DNA from: Mangifera indica
Lineage: Eukaryota > Streptophyta > Magnoliopsida > Sapindales > Anacardiaceae
Assembly: GCF_011075055.1 (NCBI RefSeq)
Contig: NC_058137.1
Location: 2,728,001 to 2,792,000 of the forward strand
Direction of reading: 5' to 3'
DNA length: 64,000 nt
The position numbers and the translations under genes were made by a program. Numbering within the stretch: position 1 is the first letter of the stretch; each line of letters opens with the position of its first letter. Shown in pieces: positions 61,056 to 64,000 of the stretch. The notes below the pieces were generated by a model. It made no database searches. It was given only the letters and a program-made list of their open reading frames with translations, and was not told the origin of the DNA.

Positions 61056-61677
61056 GGCCAAACGACTATTTTCCACCCAAGGTTTAGCGTTTTCTTAAAT
61101 GTCCCCCCTTTAATTATGGAAACACCAAACACCCATTCATGGCCGGTTAGATTTAATAGAACCCTAACGCCTAAAAATTTTATCTCTTTTTGCCCCTTAA
61201 ACTTTAAAAATTAACATTTTTCCCCAGCCTAAGTTTTAAAAAACCGTAGTTTCACCTTAGGGTTTGGTTTTGAAATCTTCGGCGACCTCTTCGGCTCCGT
61301 TGCCGACGGCCTCTCCCTCCCGAAGCAACCTCTCATTCCGGCGATCTCTTTCCTCCCATTTGGAGGTCCGATCGGAGGCCGTCGACAACGGAGCCGGAGA
61401 GGTCGTCGAAGATTTCAAAACCAAACCCTAGGGTGAAACTACGGTTTTTTAAAACTTAGGCTGGGGAAAAATGTTAATTTTTAAAGTTTAGGGAGGCAAA
61501 ATTATATTCTATTTTAGTTTATTTTTAATATTATAGTGAAAATGACAATTTTACCTTTACCACCGTTAGAGTTTTGTTAAATTTAACCGGTCATGGGTGG
61601 GTGTTTGGTGTTTCCATAGTTAAAGGGGGGACATTTGAGAAAATGCTAAACCTTGGGTGGGAAATAGTCGTTTGGCC
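61056..61677. mobile_element. intact Mutator-like foldback MITE, 'GGCCAAA' family, copy 4
   Basis: The 622-bp element begins GGCCAAACGACTATTTTCCA and ends TGGGAAATAGTCGTTTGGCC, its inverse. It is flanked by a perfect 9-bp direct repeat TTGTTTTTA (61047-61055 and 61678-61686), the target duplication length typical of Mutator-superfamily transposons. The arms are inverted copies through nearly the whole element, meeting at a GC-rich centre (61260-61410: AAATCTTCGGCGACCTCTTC inverted to GAGGTCGTCGAAGATTTC). It encodes no transposase, so it was mobilised in trans. Being the least diverged copy, it serves as the family reference in this window. Confidence 0.92.
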
Positions 61678-63393
61678 TTGTTTTTATATTGTCTGTTTTA
61701 TATTTTTTGTTTTTCATGAAATTCTGTCTTGTTTTATGGCCTGTTTTATATTTAAATGAGAAGTAGTTGTTCTTAAAATCGAAAAGCAATAAATTTATAT
61801 AATTTGTTTAATTTTTTTTATACATTTTAACTGCAAAAATATATTAAATATTTTTTTCTCTAATTTAAAATCCTAATTATAATTTTTTAAAAAAATCATG
61901 TTATTATTTTTATCTTTCTTACACCCCACAATCCTAGACGTACCTTTTTTTTGGCACCCCCATTATCTCAAATACTATGTAATTTTCTTTGCCCTGCACC
62001 TTCTCAAAGTCACATTAAAAAACCACCCTTCACATTGTACCATCTCAAAATTGATAGTCCTTCAACTAAAATCTCAGTGCCATTCTAATAGTTGTCACAC
62101 CATCTTGATATGTTTTATACTAGAATGACAAAAAATAGAAGTAGAACCAAAAGAAAAATAAAATTTAAAGTCGGATTGTGGTTTTGTTTTGAATTTTAAT
62201 AACTAGATTTGATAGTATTAACGACGGTAAAGGATGATAATAATTAGGGTAAGATTCAAATCGAATAAAACTTAAGTTTGACTCAATTTATATATAATAG
62301 AGCTCGAACTCGAGCTTGAGCTCGTCAAGCTCGTTACTCTTGAGCTTAGACTTAGTTCAACTCATTTTGAGTTCAAGTTTTTAATTAATTTGTTATTAAA
62401 ATGATGTTATTTTAATACATATTAATCAAAATAATATTGTTTTGTATCAAAATTTTTAACTTATAAACTTTGACGAACAAGCTCGAACTCGAAAATATTG
62501 GTTAGAGTTTGCTTGAATTTGCTTAAAATTGACTCGTTTTGATTTTAAATTCGAATAAATTCAATTTAAATCTAATTTTAATAATGATATTGTTAATAAT
62601 GGCAAAAAGAGATGATGATGTTGAATGGAAGTAAGGAATGACAGTGTTATGTCGTGATAGTATTGTTGGGAAAATTCAAATTTCCTTTGAGTGTGGTATC
62701 ATTCAGTAAGTGTTGATAATTTTGGTGCGATTATTTCATCTAAAGTATTGATTTGTTATTTTAAAATTATTATAAAGGTGTTTATGCTTTTTTTGTTTTA
62801 CCTAAAAATTAAACATAATTTATTGACAGAAAAATTAACTTTTTTTTTTTAAATTTTAACAGTAGCAACTTGTTTTACACAGAAGGGAGAGAACTAGTCC
62901 TGATCCCTGTTACATATTGAGCAAATGAATACCAAAGAAATTAAAAGTCAAAAACCAATAGTGAAGTCAGGCAAATCCTGGTAATAATTATGAAAAAACA
63001 GACTCAAAGATTGAATTTCCAGTGAATCTTGGCCTTTGATTATGAGTCGGCAAGCTAGTGACGCTGACAGTCCACAAGGAAAAAGCCCAGATAGAGCCAG
63101 CCAGCCGAACCGAAGGCCTTACATCCATTCATTCATGGCAGTAATTTTTTGAAATTGGAAGTAGGAGCGAAGCGGGAAACATGTGACCTTTACTGCACCA
63201 TATCTGACACAAAACTAAACCAAACCAAATATTAAATTTTAGCAGAGTCTTTCTTCTACTTTAACACTACGTAATCTTGCCCATGTATTCTTTAATGTAG
63301 TTTCACTCTTCGTTACTCTCCATTACTTCCACAGGCACAGCTCTTTTACTAACCAAACTCCCATCGTGTTCTCATTTTTCATTTTATCTCAAA
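61678..63393. other. intergenic region upstream of the right-edge gene
   Basis: It contains a degenerate repeat rich in CTCGAACTCGAGCTTGAGCTC words at about 62290-62580 (listed separately). The last 400 bp before 63394 become less AT-rich and are probably promoter and 5' UTR of the next gene. No other gene is seen. Confidence 0.5.
62290..62580. repeat. GAGCTCGA-type dispersed repeat
   Basis: Short inverted words (AGCTCGAACTCGAGCTTGAG, CAAGCTCGAACTCG) and a block with TCAAAATAATATTGTTTTGT, also found at 27.22 kb (CAAAATAATATTGTTTTGTA), indicate a degraded dispersed repeat related to the element at 27030-27500. Confidence 0.55.
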
Positions 63394-63813
63394 ATGTGGC
63401 AACTTCTATTGGCCGCAGCAGCAGCCGCAGGATCCACAAGCCTTGTGGCTAGACATCTGTTCAGCCCCAATGCCAAAAGTTGCAAAAAAGACAATCAAAA
63501 TGAAAAACATACGAACCCTTTTGATGATGATGTGAAATATCAGTCGCCTGTGGTGGCAAGGGGTACAAATGTATGTGGGTATGAGAGTAATTGCGAGAAA
63601 GAAGAGGGGATCTTTAGGTTTTCGAGCTCGGAGTCTGGGGGCAAAAGCGGGTTTAGAAGTGAGTCGAAATCTAAGGAGAAAGGGGGAAGGGGGGCTAAGA
63701 AGATGGAGAAAGAGAAAAGATCTGGTGGTGTTAAAGCAAGAAGAAGGAGAGTCGCTGTTTGTTTGAAGAAGATGAGGACTGCGAAGAATGGATCTTGTTC
63801 TACTAAAGGTTAA
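63394..63813 (+). CDS. first exon of an uncharacterised basic plant protein (partial)
   Basis: The ATG-initiated frame begins MWQLLLAAAAAAGSTSLVA, a signal-anchor-like hydrophobic segment of about 20 residues, followed by a Ser- and Lys/Arg-rich region (RSGGVKARRRRVAVCLKK) that resembles proteins labelled 'protamine P1 family' in plants (for example Arabidopsis At2g37100 and At5g03110). The frame closes after CTACTAAAGGTTAA, and that position also reads as a splice donor (AAAG|GTTAAC), so the true gene very probably continues past the right edge. Function is unknown. Its position beside LPPgamma agrees with the Arabidopsis chromosome 5 order. Confidence 0.6.
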   Translation: MWQLLLAAAAAAGSTSLVARHLFSPNAKSCKKDNQNEKHTNPFDDDVKYQSPVVARGTNVCGYESNCEKEEGIFRFSSSESGGKSGFRSESKSKEKGGRGAKKMEKEKRSGGVKARRRRVAVCLKKMRTAKNGSCSTKG

Positions 63814-64000
63814 CTTTCTCTTTCTTTATTTCTTTACTTTCGCTTTTTTATGATTTGCTTGGTTGCTAAGAAAAAGTGTAAAATCCGATAGTTTTTAGTG
63901 TAGATCATCTTACATCTTTTTCATTAATTTAAGACTGAAAAAGTTGCATTATTTACCGAGTGTTTATGCTCTCTTCTTTTCATTTTCCCCTGTTACCAAG

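Noticed and set aside
1..64000. Prokaryotic-style defence system, CRISPR array, integrated virus or LTR retrotransposon
   Set aside because: I looked for spaced direct repeats, reverse transcriptase, integrase and gag motifs and paired LTRs on both strands and found none; the window is a normal plant genic region.

Overview
This is a nuclear chromosome segment from a flowering plant, almost certainly a eudicot. The evidence is AT-rich intergenic DNA, GT-AG introns of about 80 to 2000 bp, a cytosolic-type tRNA-Ile(AAU) gene, and a set of recognisably plant proteins: an IQ67-domain protein, an IRX9-type GT43 xylosyltransferase, a PLS-class PPR protein, importin alpha-9 and LPPgamma. I cannot name the species. 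I see no virus, CRISPR array, organellar insertion or prokaryotic system.

Layout. 1-2720: apparent 5' leader (UTR exon and introns) of a minus-strand gene lying off the left edge. 2.9-6.1 kb: AT-rich, MITE-filled intergenic DNA. 6.1-9.6 kb (-): RNase P/MRP subunit POP4/p29, 8 coding exons. 10.56 kb (+): tRNA-Ile. 14.1-15.7 kb: a 1.6-kb near-perfect palindrome whose arms are packed with about 20-bp G-rich minisatellite units. 16.66-19.76 kb (+): alpha/beta hydrolase with an N-terminal membrane anchor, 6 exons. 20.8-22.9 kb (-): TIM14/PAM18 J-protein, 3 exons. 23.6-26.3 kb (-): IQD calmodulin-binding protein, 5 exons. 28.2-29.5 kb: Mutator-like non-autonomous element. 30.5-33.5 kb (-): IRX9-like GT43, 3 exons, with two MITEs in intron 1. 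38.0-40.3 kb (+): intronless PPR protein. 41.8-46.9 kb (-): DEAD-box helicase RH57/ROK1, 12 exons. 48.4-54.1 kb (-): importin alpha-9, 11 exons including a GC-AG intron. 55.0-57.4 kb (+): two tandem intronless dolichyl-diphosphatase (LPPgamma) genes. 61.1-61.7 kb: intact Mutator-like MITE with a perfect 9-bp target duplication. 63.4 kb (+): first exon of a basic protein running towards the right edge.

The genes are ordinary housekeeping and cell-wall genes: tRNA processing, mitochondrial import, rRNA processing, nuclear import, dolichol recycling for N-glycosylation, and xylan synthesis. They do not form one pathway. What ties them together is ancestry. The order hydrolase - TIM14 - IQD - RH57 - importin alpha-9 - LPPgamma looks like the unfractionated version of segments that Arabidopsis carries as duplicated blocks (around At3g09690-09720, At5g03030-03110, with IRX9 at At2g37090). 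The most unusual non-genic items are the 1.6-kb minisatellite palindrome, the 'GGCCAAACG' family of Mutator-like foldback elements (four copies), and a short AT-rich palindromic MITE family with about eleven copies.

Gene models were assembled by hand by joining exons at splice sites that keep the reading frame and restore family-like protein sequence. All eight multi-exon models sum to complete, in-frame coding sequences.
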